A stretch of DNA of 64,000 bases from Erinaceus europaeus (GCF_950295315.1 NW_026647307.1:1-64000); one strand, 5' to 3'; shown: positions 11,206 to 21,769, counted from the first letter of the stretch. The notes: generated by a model not told the origin, from the letters alone. Numbers and translations are program-made.

Positions 11206-11307
11206 TGCCCACTTTTCTCAATTTTTGAGAACTTCCGATAGTCTTGAATACTCAAGATTGTCTCCAGGCATGTCACTCATCTAACTTCCTTATCTTCCAC
11301 TGACCCT

Positions 11308-11460
11308 GCTGGGGAGCCAGCATAATGGTTCTGTATGTCAAAGGCTTCCATGCCTGAGGCTCTGAAGTCCCAGGATCAATTTTCAGCTCCACCATAACCC
11401 AGAGCTGAGCAGTGCTCTGATCTTTCTCTTTTTGTATCTCTCTCATTAAAATATAAAGAA
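11308..11460 (+). repeat. SINE-B
   Basis: 'aatggttctgtatgtcaaag' and 'tctctctcattaaaatataa' tail. Confidence 0.65.
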
Positions 11461-11461
11461 T

Positions 11462-11760
11462 TGGGAGTTCGCTGGTAGTGCATCTGGTTAAGTGTACGTG
11501 GTGCAAAGCACAAGGACAGGCATCAGGATCCCAGTTAGAGCCTCAGGCTCCCCACGTGCAGGGGGTTTGCTTCACAGGTGTGAAGCACATCTGCAGGTGT
11601 CTTTCTCTCCCCCGTATTCCCCTCCTTTCTCCATTTCGCTCTGTTCTTTCCAACAACGGCTACAACAGTAATAACTACAGCAATAAAACAAGGGCAACAA
11701 AAGGGAATAAAGAAATATTAATAAAAATATTTTAAAAATATATAAAGAATATATATATAT
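11462..11760 (+). repeat. SINE-A
   Basis: Full length with long CAA/ATAAA tail ending in a short TA run. Confidence 0.85.
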
Positions 11761-11766
11761 TTTTTT

Positions 11767-11975
11767 AGGGTCCGGGCAGTGACACATCTGGTTGAGCCCA
11801 CATGTTACAGTGCACGTTGAACCAGGTTCAGGCCTCTGATCTCCGCCTGAGTTGGAGAAAGCTTCAAGAGTGGTGAAGCAGGGCTGCAGGTGCATATCTG
11901 TCTCTCGCCTTCTCCACCTCCCCCTCCCTTCTAAATTTCTCTCTGCCCTTTCCAATAATAATAGTCTGTTAAAAA
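11767..11975 (+). repeat. SINE-A, older subfamily
   Basis: Head 'gggtccgggcagtgacacat'; core variant 'gcttcaagagtggtgaagca'. Confidence 0.75.
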
Positions 11976-12117
11976 CATATATATGTACTTTAATTTCTAA
12001 TATTTAATTGTATGCTAGTCCCAAAACATATGCACAGCTATGTTTATATAGCTATATAGTTGGTAAGTCAAAATATGGAAGCAACCTAAACACAGACAAC
12101 TAGATAACTATGTTAGA

Positions 12118-12256
12118 ATGGGGCATGGCTGGTGATGCACACAGCTGACACTGCTCTTACCATACACAGGGACCTGGGTTTGAGCCCCTACTCCCCACCA
12201 GCAGGAAGGATTTTTAATGAGTGGTGAAGTAGGTTTAAAAGTCCCCCTCTCTTTTT
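12118..12256 (+). repeat. SINE-A, 3' truncated
   Basis: Old head plus core, cut where an antisense SINE begins. Confidence 0.65.
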
Positions 12257-12261
12257 TTTCT

Positions 12262-12470
12262 TTAATTCCCCCCCCCCCCCCGTGTAATTGCTGTGGCTCA
12301 GTGCCTATGCTACAAATCCACTGCTCCTGGAGGGTATTTTTTCCTTTTTTTGACCTTGTTTTTTATCTTTGTTGTAGTTATTATAGATTTTTATTTCTGT
12401 CATTGTTGTTGGACAGGACAGAGAGAAATTGAGAGGAGGGGAAGACAGAGGGGGGAGAGAAAGATATGAT
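12262..12470 (-). repeat. SINE-A, long-tailed form, antisense, head missing
   Basis: Contains the reverse complement of the long 3' module ('aaatccactgctcctggagg') and the CT-rich region. Confidence 0.75.
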
Positions 12471-12487
12471 TAGTGAAGTAAATGAAT

Positions 12488-13078
12488 AAATCAATTAACA
12501 GATTTTTCCTCTTTTTGCCTCCAGGGTTACTTATTGCTGGGGCTCAATAAGAATCCACTTTTCCTGGTGGCCTATTTTTTTCATTTTATTGGATAATACA
12601 GAAATTGAGAGGTGGGAGTCGGGCAGTAGCACAGCGGGTTAAGCGCATGTGGCTCCAAATGCAAGGACCAGTGAAAGGATCCCGGTTTGAGCCCGGCTCC
12701 CCACCTGCAGGGGACTTGCTTCACAGGTGGTGAAGCAGGTCTGCAGGTGTCTATCTTTCTCTCCTCTTCTCTGTCTTTCCCTCCTCTCTCCATTTCTCTC
12801 TGTCCTATCCAACAATGACATTGATAATAACTACAACAATAAAACATCAAGGGCAACAAAAGGGAATAAATAAGTAAATATAAAAAAATTTAAAAAAAAA
12901 AGAAATTGAGAGGTGAGAGGAGGGAGAACGAAGGACACACTAGCAGACCTGCTTCGACTCTTGTGAAGCGACCCCCCTGAAGGTGGGAAGTGGGGTTTGA
13001 AACTTGATCCTTGCATGGGTCCTTGTTCTGAGTACTATGTGTGCTTAACCAGGTACACTGCCAGCCCCTTCAATATAC
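12488..13078 (-). repeat. SINE-A host element interrupted by a second SINE
   Basis: An antisense SINE runs 12488-12614 and resumes at 12901, ending 'gtacactgccagcccc'. The gap is a sense SINE-A. Confidence 0.88.
12615..12900 (+). repeat. Nested SINE-A with perfect TSD
   Basis: AGAAATTGAGAGGTG occurs at 12600-12614 and again at 12901-12915 on either side of a full element with A-rich tail. Confidence 0.95.
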
Positions 13079-13084
13079 ATATTT

Positions 13085-13290
13085 AAAAATATTTTATTAT
13101 CTTTATATATTTATTGATGGGATAGACAGCCTAAAATTGAGAAGGAATGGGGGTGATATGGAGGGAGACACCAGCAGCACAGCTTCACCACTCATGAAGC
13201 TTTCCCCCTGCAGGTGGGGAACAGGGGCTTGAACCTGAGTCCTTTAGCACTGTAACATGTGCTCTCAACTAGCCTCACCACCCAGCCTCT
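13085..13290 (-). repeat. SINE-A, old, antisense
   Basis: 'tttattatctttatatattt' to 'ctagcctcaccacccagcct'. Confidence 0.75.
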
Positions 13291-14732
13291 CCCTCAAAAT
13301 ATTTTTTTCAAGACAGCACTTCTTGGTGAAAAAAATAGGAGACTTCACCTCTCTGGCTAACAACACCATCAAGTGTGGTTAGAGGTGCAGAGGAGCAGGT
13401 CTGAGTTTTGTTTTTTTCCCTGAGAACATGTAGCTGAAAACATGGAAAATGGGATAAAAAGACACTGGGAACAGGTGAGTTTGGGACAGGGGTATTGATG
13501 CCTTTACATTGTGCAATGCCTGGTTTCTATTTTCATTATTTTAATTAAGTATTTTACCTAAAACAAATTACACTGAGATATCAAAACAAATAGAAAGACC
13601 CAGCAACTATATTGTTCCCCAGATGTACAAATCAGTATATTCTCTAGTGTACTAAAGAAAACTTTTAGCAAGGCAGGTCTGAGTTTTGTGCCATAGTAAG
13701 GGCTGGTCAGGATGGATGAAATGTGTGAAGACAATTAAGCTTAATACTAAACAGCTGCTATTGAGAGAGTTTTGAACTGCTATTTTAAATCCAACCATCC
13801 CAACTTAAATATTTTGACACTCACCCATCAATGTGTCTGGGGTCTCATTTTCCTTAGAAGTCAGACACATCTGATGCTGTGCAGGAACCTTGAATAATAA
13901 TTTTTAAAAAACTGGGGTTACAACCCACGTTTCACAGGATCTACTTGAAGAAAACTTGTCTTTAGCTTCCCAAAGGTTCACAAAAAATGAATCAAGTAAA
14001 AATGTAAATTCTCTTAGCTCCACAGACTTGACTACAGTTTGAGAGTAAACATTGTTGATTTCAGTAACTCTTGGACTGAGTGCATAAGAACACTATATAT
14101 TTGAAACACTACTGTCAACACTGTATTTCTTCTTGCACAGTGACTGTTTCCTTATAAATGACAGATATATATTCTAGCAAACTCAGCACTTTGTAAATCA
14201 ACTTTAAATACAGATCATAGTTTCAAATACTCCATTGCAAGGAAATATATTGTATCCACATAGCAGTTAAAGTGTTCCTTAATGTAGGGGGGAGGAGGGA
14301 AACACCTTGAAAGTGTGAGCAACTTTCAAGAATAGAGACCAACTCTCAAATGATCAAAAATTAATTAATAACTAGGAAAAATGCAGAGGTAGCAATTACT
14401 AGGAAGAGGGTCCCAGGACAGGGTGGGAGTAGGGATGAGAACATCTCCTGAGACGGAGAGAGTGCCAGATTAGGTGATCATTCCAGCCAGATAGGTTCTG
14501 TATATGCTGGGATGCTGTCTCTCTGTCTCTCAGTCCCTGCCTTTGCCTCTATCTCTGTCTCCATATATATAAAATCGGGCATGTCATGAAAAATATTTAA
14601 AAAGAGAAATATAACTCTGAACATGATCTAAAGAAATGCTTCCTGAAAAGTCCGATCAAAGTATTATTCTGAGTCTATATGAGAAATAGTCTCATTATTA
14701 GTAAGGTACACCGAAGTCATTAAAGGCAAATA
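13291..14732. other. Single-copy intergenic sequence
   Basis: 1.4 kb without recognised repeat or gene. This is the longest such stretch in the SINE-dense part. Confidence 0.45.
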
Positions 14733-15077
14733 CTGGGGGCTGTGCCGTACACAGCAGGAGAAGCACACATGGCTCAAAGCACTAGGATGGGCATAAAGAT
14801 CCCAGTTTGAGCCCCCACTTCCTTATGTGTGTGGGGAAGGTCGCTTGACTAGCAGTGAAGTAGGTCTGCAGGTGTCTGTCTTTCTCTCCCCCTCTGTCTT
14901 CCTGTCCTCTCTCAGTTTCTCTCTGTCCTGTCCAACAACAACAGGTATAGCAACAACAACAACAACAACAAGGGCAATGAAATGGTAAAAATAGCCTCCA
15001 GGAGCAGTGGATTCCTAGTGCTGCCACCAAGCCCAATGATAACTATGGAGGCAAAAAAAAAAAAAAAAAAAAAAAAG
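14733..15077 (+). repeat. SINE-A, long form with 3' module and poly(A)
   Basis: After the CAA tail it carries 'gcctccaggagcagtggatt', 'gcccaatgataactatggag' and about 25 A. Confidence 0.85.
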
Positions 15078-15145
15078 ACTAAAACTCATAGGGTATACAT
15101 GACCTTCAGAGACAAGCACATACTCAGTGCATATAGAAAGGGAAA

Positions 15146-15750
15146 AGAGGAGACTTGGGTGGTAGTGCAGCTGATTATGCGCCCATGGCTCAAAGTGCAA
15201 GGATGGGGTAATGATCCAGGTTGGAGCCCCTGGCTTCCCACCTGTAGGGGAGTTGCTTCACAAGCAGTGAAGCAGGTCTGTAGGTGTCTATGTTTCTCTC
15301 CCCTCTCTGTCTTCCCCTCCTCTCCTCATTTCTTTTTTTTTTTTCCTCCATGGTTATTGCTGTGCTCAGTGCCTGCACCATGAATCCACTGCTCCTGGAG
15401 GCCATTTTTCCCCCTTTTTGTTGCCCTAGTTTTTGCAGCCTCATTGCGGTTATTATTGCCATTGTTGACATTGCTTTGTTCTTGGATAGGACAGAGAGAA
15501 ATGGAGAGAGAAGGGGAAGACAGAGAGAGGGGGAGAGAAAGATAGACACCTGCAGACCTACAACACCGCAGGTGAAGCGACTCCTCTGCAGGTGGGGGGC
15601 AGGGGGCTCGAACCAGGATCCTTACGCCAGTCCCTACGCTTTGCGCCACGTGCGCTTAACCCACTGCGCCACCGCCCGACCCCCTCCTCTCCTCATTTCT
15701 GTCTGTCCTATCCAACAATGATGAAATCAGTAACAACAACAACTACAACA
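15146..15750 (+). repeat. SINE-A host element interrupted by an antisense SINE
   Basis: The sense element runs 15146-15333 and resumes at 15681 with the same CT-rich sequence. Confidence 0.88.
15334..15680 (-). repeat. Nested SINE-A, long form, with 20-bp TSD
   Basis: CCCCTCCTCTCCTCATTTCT lies at 15314-15333 and 15681-15700. The insert is a complete young copy with poly(T) start and head ending 'ccactgcgccaccgcccgac'. Confidence 0.96.
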
Positions 15751-16085
15751 GGGGATTTGGTTGGTAGTGCAGCAGGTTAAGCACAAGTGCGCAAGCAGAA
15801 GGATCACCATGTGGATCCCGGTTTCAGCCCCTGGCTCCCCACCTGCAGGGGCGTCGCTTCACAGGCAGTGAAGCAGGTCTGCAGGTGTCTATCTTTCTCT
15901 CCCCCTCTCTGTCTTCCCCTCCTCTCTCCATTTCTCTCTGTCCCACCCAACAAAACAACAATAACTACAACAACAACAACAACAAAAACCAAAGGGCAAC
16001 AAAACCGAATAGATATTTAAAAATAAAATAATAACAACAATAAAACAAGGGCAACAAAAGGGAATAAATAAATATATTTTTTTTA
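15751..16085 (+). repeat. SINE-A
   Basis: Full length. Tail extended by a second 'aacaataaaacaagggcaac' block, suggesting a partial tail duplication or a second truncated insertion. Confidence 0.85.
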
Positions 16086-16097
16086 AAAGCGGGGAAA

Positions 16098-16375
16098 AAG
16101 GGAACTGAGCAGTAGCGCAGCCAGTTAAGCCAAGTGGGGCAAAAACGCAAGGCCTTCTGAAGGATCAGAGTTCAAGCCCCCAGCTCCCTGCTTGTAGGGG
16201 AGTTGCTTCACAGGCAGTGAGGCAGATCTACAGTTGTCTTTCTCTCCCCGTCTGTCTTCCCCTCCTTTCTCAATTTTTCTCTGTCCTGTCTACAGGATGA
16301 CATCAATACTAATAAATACAACAACAATAAAAAAGGGCAACAAAAGAGAATATATAAAAAATAATATAAAAGAAA
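16098..16375 (+). repeat. SINE-A
   Basis: Head 'gggaactgagcagtagcgca', full CAA tail. Confidence 0.85.
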
Positions 16376-16379
16376 GGCA

Positions 16380-16615
16380 AAACAAACACTGAAATGCCCA
16401 GCAGCATATGGCTAGCAGGCATCTCTAGGTGATACTGACAGTCACTCCAGTGAAGATGTTGTAACTAGGGCGACACAGGGGCCTTGCTGCTGTCCTGTGG
16501 TCCACTGTGGGCTCCCCGGCCCCTAAGTACTGCACAGATGGGGGGCACTGAGCTGTGCCCAGAGCCAGCATGGATGGGCCCCGCAGTATCACCAGGACCA
16601 CATGCATCTGCATGA
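16380..16615. other. GC-moderate insert of unknown type
   Basis: Single-copy within the window, between two SINE pieces. The minus strand is open (16425-16676) but gives no recognisable protein. Confidence 0.3.
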
Positions 16616-16687
16616 ACTGGGACCGCTGCCAGGTGGCTTCTTTGCACCATGTATGCTTAACCTGTTGTGCTACCACCAGGCCCCGAA
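16616..16687 (-). repeat. SINE-A head fragment, antisense
   Basis: 'gcttctttgcaccatgtatg' to 'ctaccaccaggccc'. Confidence 0.55.
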
Positions 16688-17107
16688 ATTTGATTCCTTA
16701 ATAAATCAAAGATACAGTAAGCACATTCAGTAATACTACCTTAATATCTTGGACTTCATATCCTACCCTGTGGTCAGTGACTCTATTCTGTGTAAAATTG
16801 TAGGTCTGAATTCTTTCTGACTGGGCTCCTGTTCCAACCTGTTCAGAGATAGAAAGGAATTCACATTTTAACACAATCACTATCTTTACTACAATGGAAA
16901 AGGCACTTGTAAATTTTCTTCTAAGGATTTCTATTTCTGAAGGTCAGACACATACAATTGACAAGAGCAAGAGTAGAAGGAACTTAATTGTTTAAGACTC
17001 TTGTTATCTCAGGTTTACTTATGGAGTAAGAGTGTTTCTTTTTCTTTTGCCTCCTGCACTACAAATCCACTGCTCCTGGAGGCCAGCCCCCCCCTCCCCC
17101 CCGCCCA

Positions 17108-17310
17108 GCTGGCCCCCAGCTCCCCACCTGCAGGAAAGGTACTTCACAAGCAGTGAAGCAGGTCTGCAGGTATCTGTCTTTCTCTCCCCCTCTGTCTTCC
17201 CCTCCTCTCTTCATTTCTATCTGTCCTATCCAACAACAACAACATCAATAACTACAACAATGTTAAACAAGGGCAACTAAAAAGGGAAAATAAATTAATT
17301 CATTTAAAAA
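17108..17310 (+). repeat. SINE-A core and tail, head replaced
   Basis: Preceded at 17056-17090 by an antisense-module motif 'ctacaaatccactgctcctg', so the element is a rearranged composite. Shared with copy 2 of the duplication. Confidence 0.7.
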
Positions 17311-17574
17311 ACCATACTCTAATATTTTCTACTTATAGAGTCTAAGGTCAAGGGGCAAGAAAGGGTTTTTCCCCCCACTACATTTTCGATATTTCCTAGA
17401 TTTTGAATTACATATGTATGTAGTTTTATTCAAATGTGTAAGTTCTACTAAAGTGTATGTATCATTTAAATAAGCAAAGTATGTATACTCTTGTTCTCTT
17501 CAGATTGTATAAATATTTTGCCTCTTAAGTAAGCAAAGTATCATAATATTTTAAATTATAAAAAAATAAAGGCT

Positions 17575-17722
17575 GCCACTGTCTGGGAGGTTGTGCAGTG
17601 GATAAAGCTTTGGAGTTCTTAGGTGTGAGGTCTCAAGTTTGGTCTCCGGCATCAGATGTGTCAGAGTGATGCTGTCTCCTTCTTCCTCTCCCCTATTTCT
17701 CTCATTAATAAATAAATCTTTA
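17575..17722 (+). repeat. SINE-B, full length
   Basis: 'gggaggttgtgcagtggata' head, 'atttctctcattaataaata' and terminal AATAAATCTTT. Present in both duplicate copies, so it predates the duplication. Confidence 0.85.
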
Positions 17723-17963
17723 GAAACAAAAGTAAAACCTGAATGGTGTTGAAAGAGAATGTGGAAGCCCAAAATACCCAGATTTTTTAGTTATTTGCAA
17801 TAATCCTTGTAGCATTTTAGTAAAAGTGGGTTGCATAACAGTAAGCATTATAGTAACTGTCACTAGTCACTTTGATTTAGATATCTTAGTTTTTCCTACT
17901 TTTGTCCTTTCCACTTTCACTACCCTTGTTTTAGCCTCTAGTAGTGTAAGTGACAGTGCAAAT

Positions 17964-18794
17964 GGCTCAACAGGGGTTCCAGCCAGCCAACATGGGGCAC
18001 AGCTCTGAAATGCATGTCTCTTCGAGAGAGACAGAGGCAGAGAAAACACTCCAGTTCTAGAAGTGTGAGGAGACCCCCCAACCTGGACCCACACCCCGCG
18101 CCCAGGCCTTCACCTTAGTCTGGGAGCCCGGCTCACCATGTTGCCCCAGGCCAAACTCCAGGTTCAGGATTCCAAACAGCCTTCCCCCGAGGACCTTGTC
18201 GTGGGCCACACCGAGGAAGGACAGAGGGCGCACATTTCGGATGGGCAGGCTCGCGGAAAGTTCTCTGGGCCTGGCCACTCCGGAAGCCAGGGCAGGCCGG
18301 TGGGTTCCACCGGGGTCCCCTCCTGCCCAGGCGGTTGGGGTGGGCGGGAGGCACACTGCCTGGCCTCGAGCTGTCCGGGCGGGTCCTCACCCTCAGGGCG
18401 CTCGGAGCAGCAGGCATGGACATGCTGGGCGAGGCCCTGGGACCCCAGGACCCCTCTCCTGGCTGGAAGGAAAGGGAAGGCCGACTGCCCAGACTCTCAG
18501 ACGGGGTTCCTGAGCTCGAGCTCCTGGAAGCCGAAAACAGCGGGATCTGGGGCGTGCAGCCACCCTTCCAGGGTGTCCCTGCCTGGGGTGTGGGGTCTGG
18601 GGGCTCGCGCACACCTCCCCCGGGTGCGCCCCTGCCGGGGGTGCGTATGGCCCTTATCCGGGGACCACCCCGCTCAAGGCCGCTGGGTCCTGGGGGTTGG
18701 GGGGGGCGCAGTCACCTCTTCGGGGTGTGGCTGACCCGGGGTAAGGGGTCCGAGGGCGCTGGCGCCTCTGCGGCTATACCCCGACTTCGCCCCT
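17964..18794. repeat. GC-rich duplicated block A (partner 29521-30343)
   Basis: Begins 'ggctcaacaggggttcc' and ends 'ccgacttcgcccct', both shared with block B. CpG-rich throughout. Contains a conserved segment at 18138-18240 that is open on both strands. Confidence 0.93.
18138..18240 (-). pseudogene. Possible exon relic conserved between the two GC-rich blocks
   Basis: On the minus strand block A reads GVAHDKVLGGRLFGILNLEF and block B (29700-29790) reads GVAHDEVLGGRLFGILNFEF. In A the segment is followed by a GTGAGC donor; in B that donor is mutated to GCGAGC. The plus strand is also open, so strand and coding status are uncertain. Confidence 0.3.
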
Positions 18795-18869
18795 CCCCCC
18801 ACCCAGCACCTTCCTGGGCGGGCACAACACCCTAGCCTTCCAGGACGGGTGGCACTGGGGGCCACTTAC

Positions 18870-18915
18870 TTGGAATTGGAGGAATGGCAGTAGATGGCCC
18901 GAGCACGATGGACAT
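18870..18915 (-). CDS. Candidate minus-strand first coding exon
   Basis: GCGGCCATGT at 18915 starts MSIVLGPSTAIPPIP and reaches a consensus donor A/GTAAGT at 18869. The frame is also open upstream through the CpG region. No downstream exon was identified, so this may be a stranded 5' exon. Confidence 0.3.
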
Positions 18916-19073
18916 GGCCGCTGCTGTCCAGCACAGCACCGTCGTGACTCCGCAGCAGGACTTCCACGCCAGGAGCCTCTGCACAGTCTTGGCCTGGCGC
19001 TCAAGTTGCGGACCCGGGCCCCAGCGCTGGGGCCTATGGGTGCGACGCAACTCAACCCAATGCGGCGTGGAGG

Positions 19074-19130
19074 TGACGTGACGTGACGCGACGCGACGCG
19101 CGTGGGGTGACGTGACGCGACGCGACGCTA
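19074..19130. repeat. CpG-rich GACGT/GACGC pentamer tandem
   Basis: Two runs of TGACG(T/C) repeats separated by 'cgtggggtga'. TGACGTGA (CRE-like) occurs twice. Confidence 0.85.
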
Positions 19131-19205
19131 AGCAATGCGCGTGGGGGCGACGGGGCCTCAGGGTGCGGGCCGCAGGGCTCCATGGCGCTGCGCTGGACGC
19201 AGCTG

Positions 19206-19376
19206 GGACAAAGAGAAGAAGAGAAGAAGGGAAGACGGGGAGAGAAAGACACCTGCAGACCTGCTTCACCTACTGTGAGGCCAGGCCCCTGCAGGTGGGG
19301 AGCTGGGGGCTCGAACCAGGATCCTTAGGCTGTGCCACCTGCGCTAAACCCGCTGCGCTACCTCCGAACTCCCTTT
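19206..19376 (-). repeat. SINE-A, antisense, 3' truncated
   Basis: Starts in the purine-rich stretch and ends 'cgctgcgctacctccgaact'. Confidence 0.8.
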
Positions 19377-19925
19377 TTTTAAAATGTTTTATTTATAAAA
19401 AGGAAACATTGAGTAAACCATAGGATAAGAGGGGTACAACTTCCAACAACGACAACAATAATAACTACAACAATAAATCAACAAGGGCAACAAAAGGGAA
19501 TAAATAAATAAAATAATTTTTAAAAAAAGAGGGGTACAACTCCCACCACCAGAACTCTGTATCCCATCCCCTTCCCTGATAGCTTTCTTGTTTTTTAACC
19601 CTGGGAGTATGGACCCAAGGTCATTGTGGGATGCAGAAGACGGAAGGTCTGGCTTCTGCAATTGCTTCCCCGCTGAACATGGGCGGTGACTGGTTGATCC
19701 ATACTCCCAGCCTGTCTCTCCCTTGTCCTAGTGGGCAAGGGCTCTGGGGAAGCAGAGCTCCAGGACACATTGGTGGTGTTGTCTGTCCAGGGAAGTCTGG
19801 TCAGCATTATGCTAGCATCTGGAACCTGGTGGTTGAAAAGAGTTAACATACAAAGCCGAACAAATTGTTGACCAATCATGGACCTAAGCTGGAATAGTAC
19901 AGATAAAGTGTTGAGGGGATTCTTA
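19377..19925 (-). repeat. L1 3' end, antisense, interrupted by a SINE tail
   Basis: Reverse complement of the L1 3' UTR seen at 49562-50893, with poly(T) at the left. Broken at 19441-19530. Confidence 0.85.
19441..19530 (+). repeat. 5'-truncated SINE-A tail inserted in the L1 3' UTR
   Basis: Only the CAACGACAACAATAAT tail is present. AAGAGGGGTACAACT(T)CC is repeated on both sides, giving the TSD. Confidence 0.85.
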
Positions 19926-19939
19926 AGAAATTCTTTAAT

Positions 19940-20160
19940 AATTTTAAAATAGGCACAGGTGGTGGTGATCTCAGTTGAGCATGCACATAACCATGACTAA
20001 GAACCCAGGTTCAAGGCCCCAGTGCCTACCTGCTAGGGGGTGGGGTTAAGCTTGACAAGCAAGCAGAGCTGTACGTGTCTTTCTCTCTCTCCATTATCTC
20101 CCTTCCTTGTTTGAATTGCCTTGTTCTATCAAATCAAAATTTAATTGTAAATACAAATTC
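19940..20160 (+). repeat. SINE-A, old
   Basis: 'ggcacaggtggtggtgatct' head; degraded tail. Confidence 0.65.
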
Positions 20161-20174
20161 CTTAAAAATAATCT

Positions 20175-20412
20175 AAGCGAAGTCAGGAGGTAGCACAGTG
20201 GGTTAAGTACACCGGCTCTCAAACTGCAGGGCGTTTGCTTCACAGGCAGTGAAGCAGGTCTGCAGGTGTCTATCTTTCTCTCCCCCTCTCTGTTTTCTCC
20301 TCCTCTCTCCATTTCTCTCTGTCCTATCCAACTACAAGGACATCAATAAGAACAATAATAACTACAACAATAAAACAACAAGGGCAACAAAAGGGAAAAT
20401 AAATATTTTAAA
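20175..20412 (+). repeat. SINE-A with internal deletion
   Basis: The head runs directly into 'gcagggcgtttgcttcacag', losing the B-box region. Confidence 0.8.
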
Positions 20413-20419
20413 AATTTAA

Positions 20420-20582
20420 AAATATTTTTATTATCTTTATTTATTGGATAGTAACAGCAGAAATCAAAAGGGAAAGGGGAAGTAAAGAGGGAGAAGAGAG
20501 AGAGAGAGAGACCTGCAGCACTGCTTCACCATTCACAAAGATTTTCCTCTGCAGGTGTGGTGGGGACTCAAATCCAAAATAA
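20420..20582 (-). repeat. SINE-A, antisense, head missing
   Basis: 'tattatctttatttattgga' start, stops after the core. Confidence 0.7.
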
Positions 20583-20929
20583 ATTTTAAGAATCTAACTC
20601 AACTCATTTTGTGTTGATGGTGTTAGGGTTTAGAGACAGACTTAATTTTGAATAAAATCTAGAGACAGGATGTAAAGTTCAAAATCTCAGAGCCAGAAAA
20701 AGAAATAGGGCTTTGCCCAGACCCATCCCTGCTACCTGCAGGATGAGACTGCGTGAGAGGAGGACAAAGCAGTAGGAATATAATGTCCCTTTGGAATATA
20801 TATCCCTTGGAATATAATATCCCTTTGGAATATATATCCCTTTGTAATATAACATTTTAAAAATAGGCCTACTAGCTATCTTCAAAACAGAGACCCCAAA
20901 TCTTCATCTGCAATATTCCAGCCTTTAGG
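20583..20929. other. Unclassified sequence with short internal repeats
   Basis: 'ggaatat(ata)atccctttg' is repeated four times between 20775 and 20845. Confidence 0.5.
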
Positions 20930-21335
20930 TTCATGATTGGTCAACAATTTGTTTGGCTTTATATGTCAACTCTTTTTTTAGCCACCAGGTTTCAGATGCT
21001 ACCAAGATGCCTACTGGACTTCCCTGGACAGAAGACTCAACCCATGTGTCCTGGAGCCCCACTTCCCCAGAGCTCTGCCCCACTAGGGAAAGAGAAAGAC
21101 AGGCTGAGAGTATGGGTCCACCTGTAAACACCCATGTTCAGCATGGAAGCAGTTACAGAAGCCAGACCTTCTACCTCTGCACACCATAATGTCCCTGAGT
21201 CCATACTCCCAGAGGGTTAAAGAATAGGAAAGCCATTGGGAGGGGATGGGATACTGAGTTCTGGTGGTGGGAATTATTCCCTTCTTATCCTATGGCCTTG
21301 TCAATGTTTCCATTTTATAAATAAACCTTTAAAAA
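20930..21335 (+). repeat. L1 3' end
   Basis: Matches the young L1 3' UTR from 'catgattggtcaacaatttg' to the ATAAACCTTTAAAAAAG tail. Confidence 0.85.
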
Positions 21336-21397
21336 AGAATAGCATATATAGAGAGTTGTATGCAAAAAAACTCAGTGGAAGCTTCTTTAAAAGCAAA

Positions 21398-21620
21398 AAA
21401 TGGGGGCAGGTGGTGGTGCACCTGGTTAAGTGCATACATCATAGTGCACAAGGACCTGGGTTCAAGCCCCTGGCCCCCTACCTGCAGGGGGAAAACTTCA
21501 CAAGTGGTGAAATATAGCTACAGATGTCTCTATCTCTTTCCCTTTCTATATGCTCCTCCCTTATCAATTTCTCTTTCTATCTAATCAGTCAATCCAGACA
21601 TAAATAATTTAAAAAAAAGA
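21398..21620 (+). repeat. SINE-A, older subfamily
   Basis: 'ggcaggtggtggtgcacctg' head, B box GGTTCAAGCCC. Confidence 0.8.
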
Positions 21621-21769
21621 GGCATCACATGCAGAGAAACTCCCCTCTCCCTCTAAGCTGAGGGGAGACATTTGCAGAGTTTCTTCTGCCCTAAACGAAG
21701 TGCTGGGTGAAGATTTTGCCTCTTATTTTGTATTTCCTCTCACCTATAAAGGAATGCAAATAAGAGGGT

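Larger units (their letters stand above)
17108..17963. repeat. Local duplication, copy 1 (partner 22991-24160)
   Basis: Collinear with 22991-24160 from inside a SINE-A core through a SINE-B to 'gtgacagtgcaaat'. Differences are scattered substitutions plus one SINE present only in copy 2. Confidence 0.93.
18795..19205. promoter_or_regulatory. CpG-rich region, candidate promoter
   Basis: Unique GC-rich continuation of block A. It contains CRE-like pentamer repeats and a Kozak-like ATG with a good splice donor on the minus strand. Confidence 0.4.

Noticed and set aside
18138..18835. Overlapping open frames up to 198 codons on both strands of GC-rich block A
   Set aside because: Stops are rare at this GC content, and frames are open in several registers at once. 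Only the segment conserved with block B is mentioned, with low confidence.
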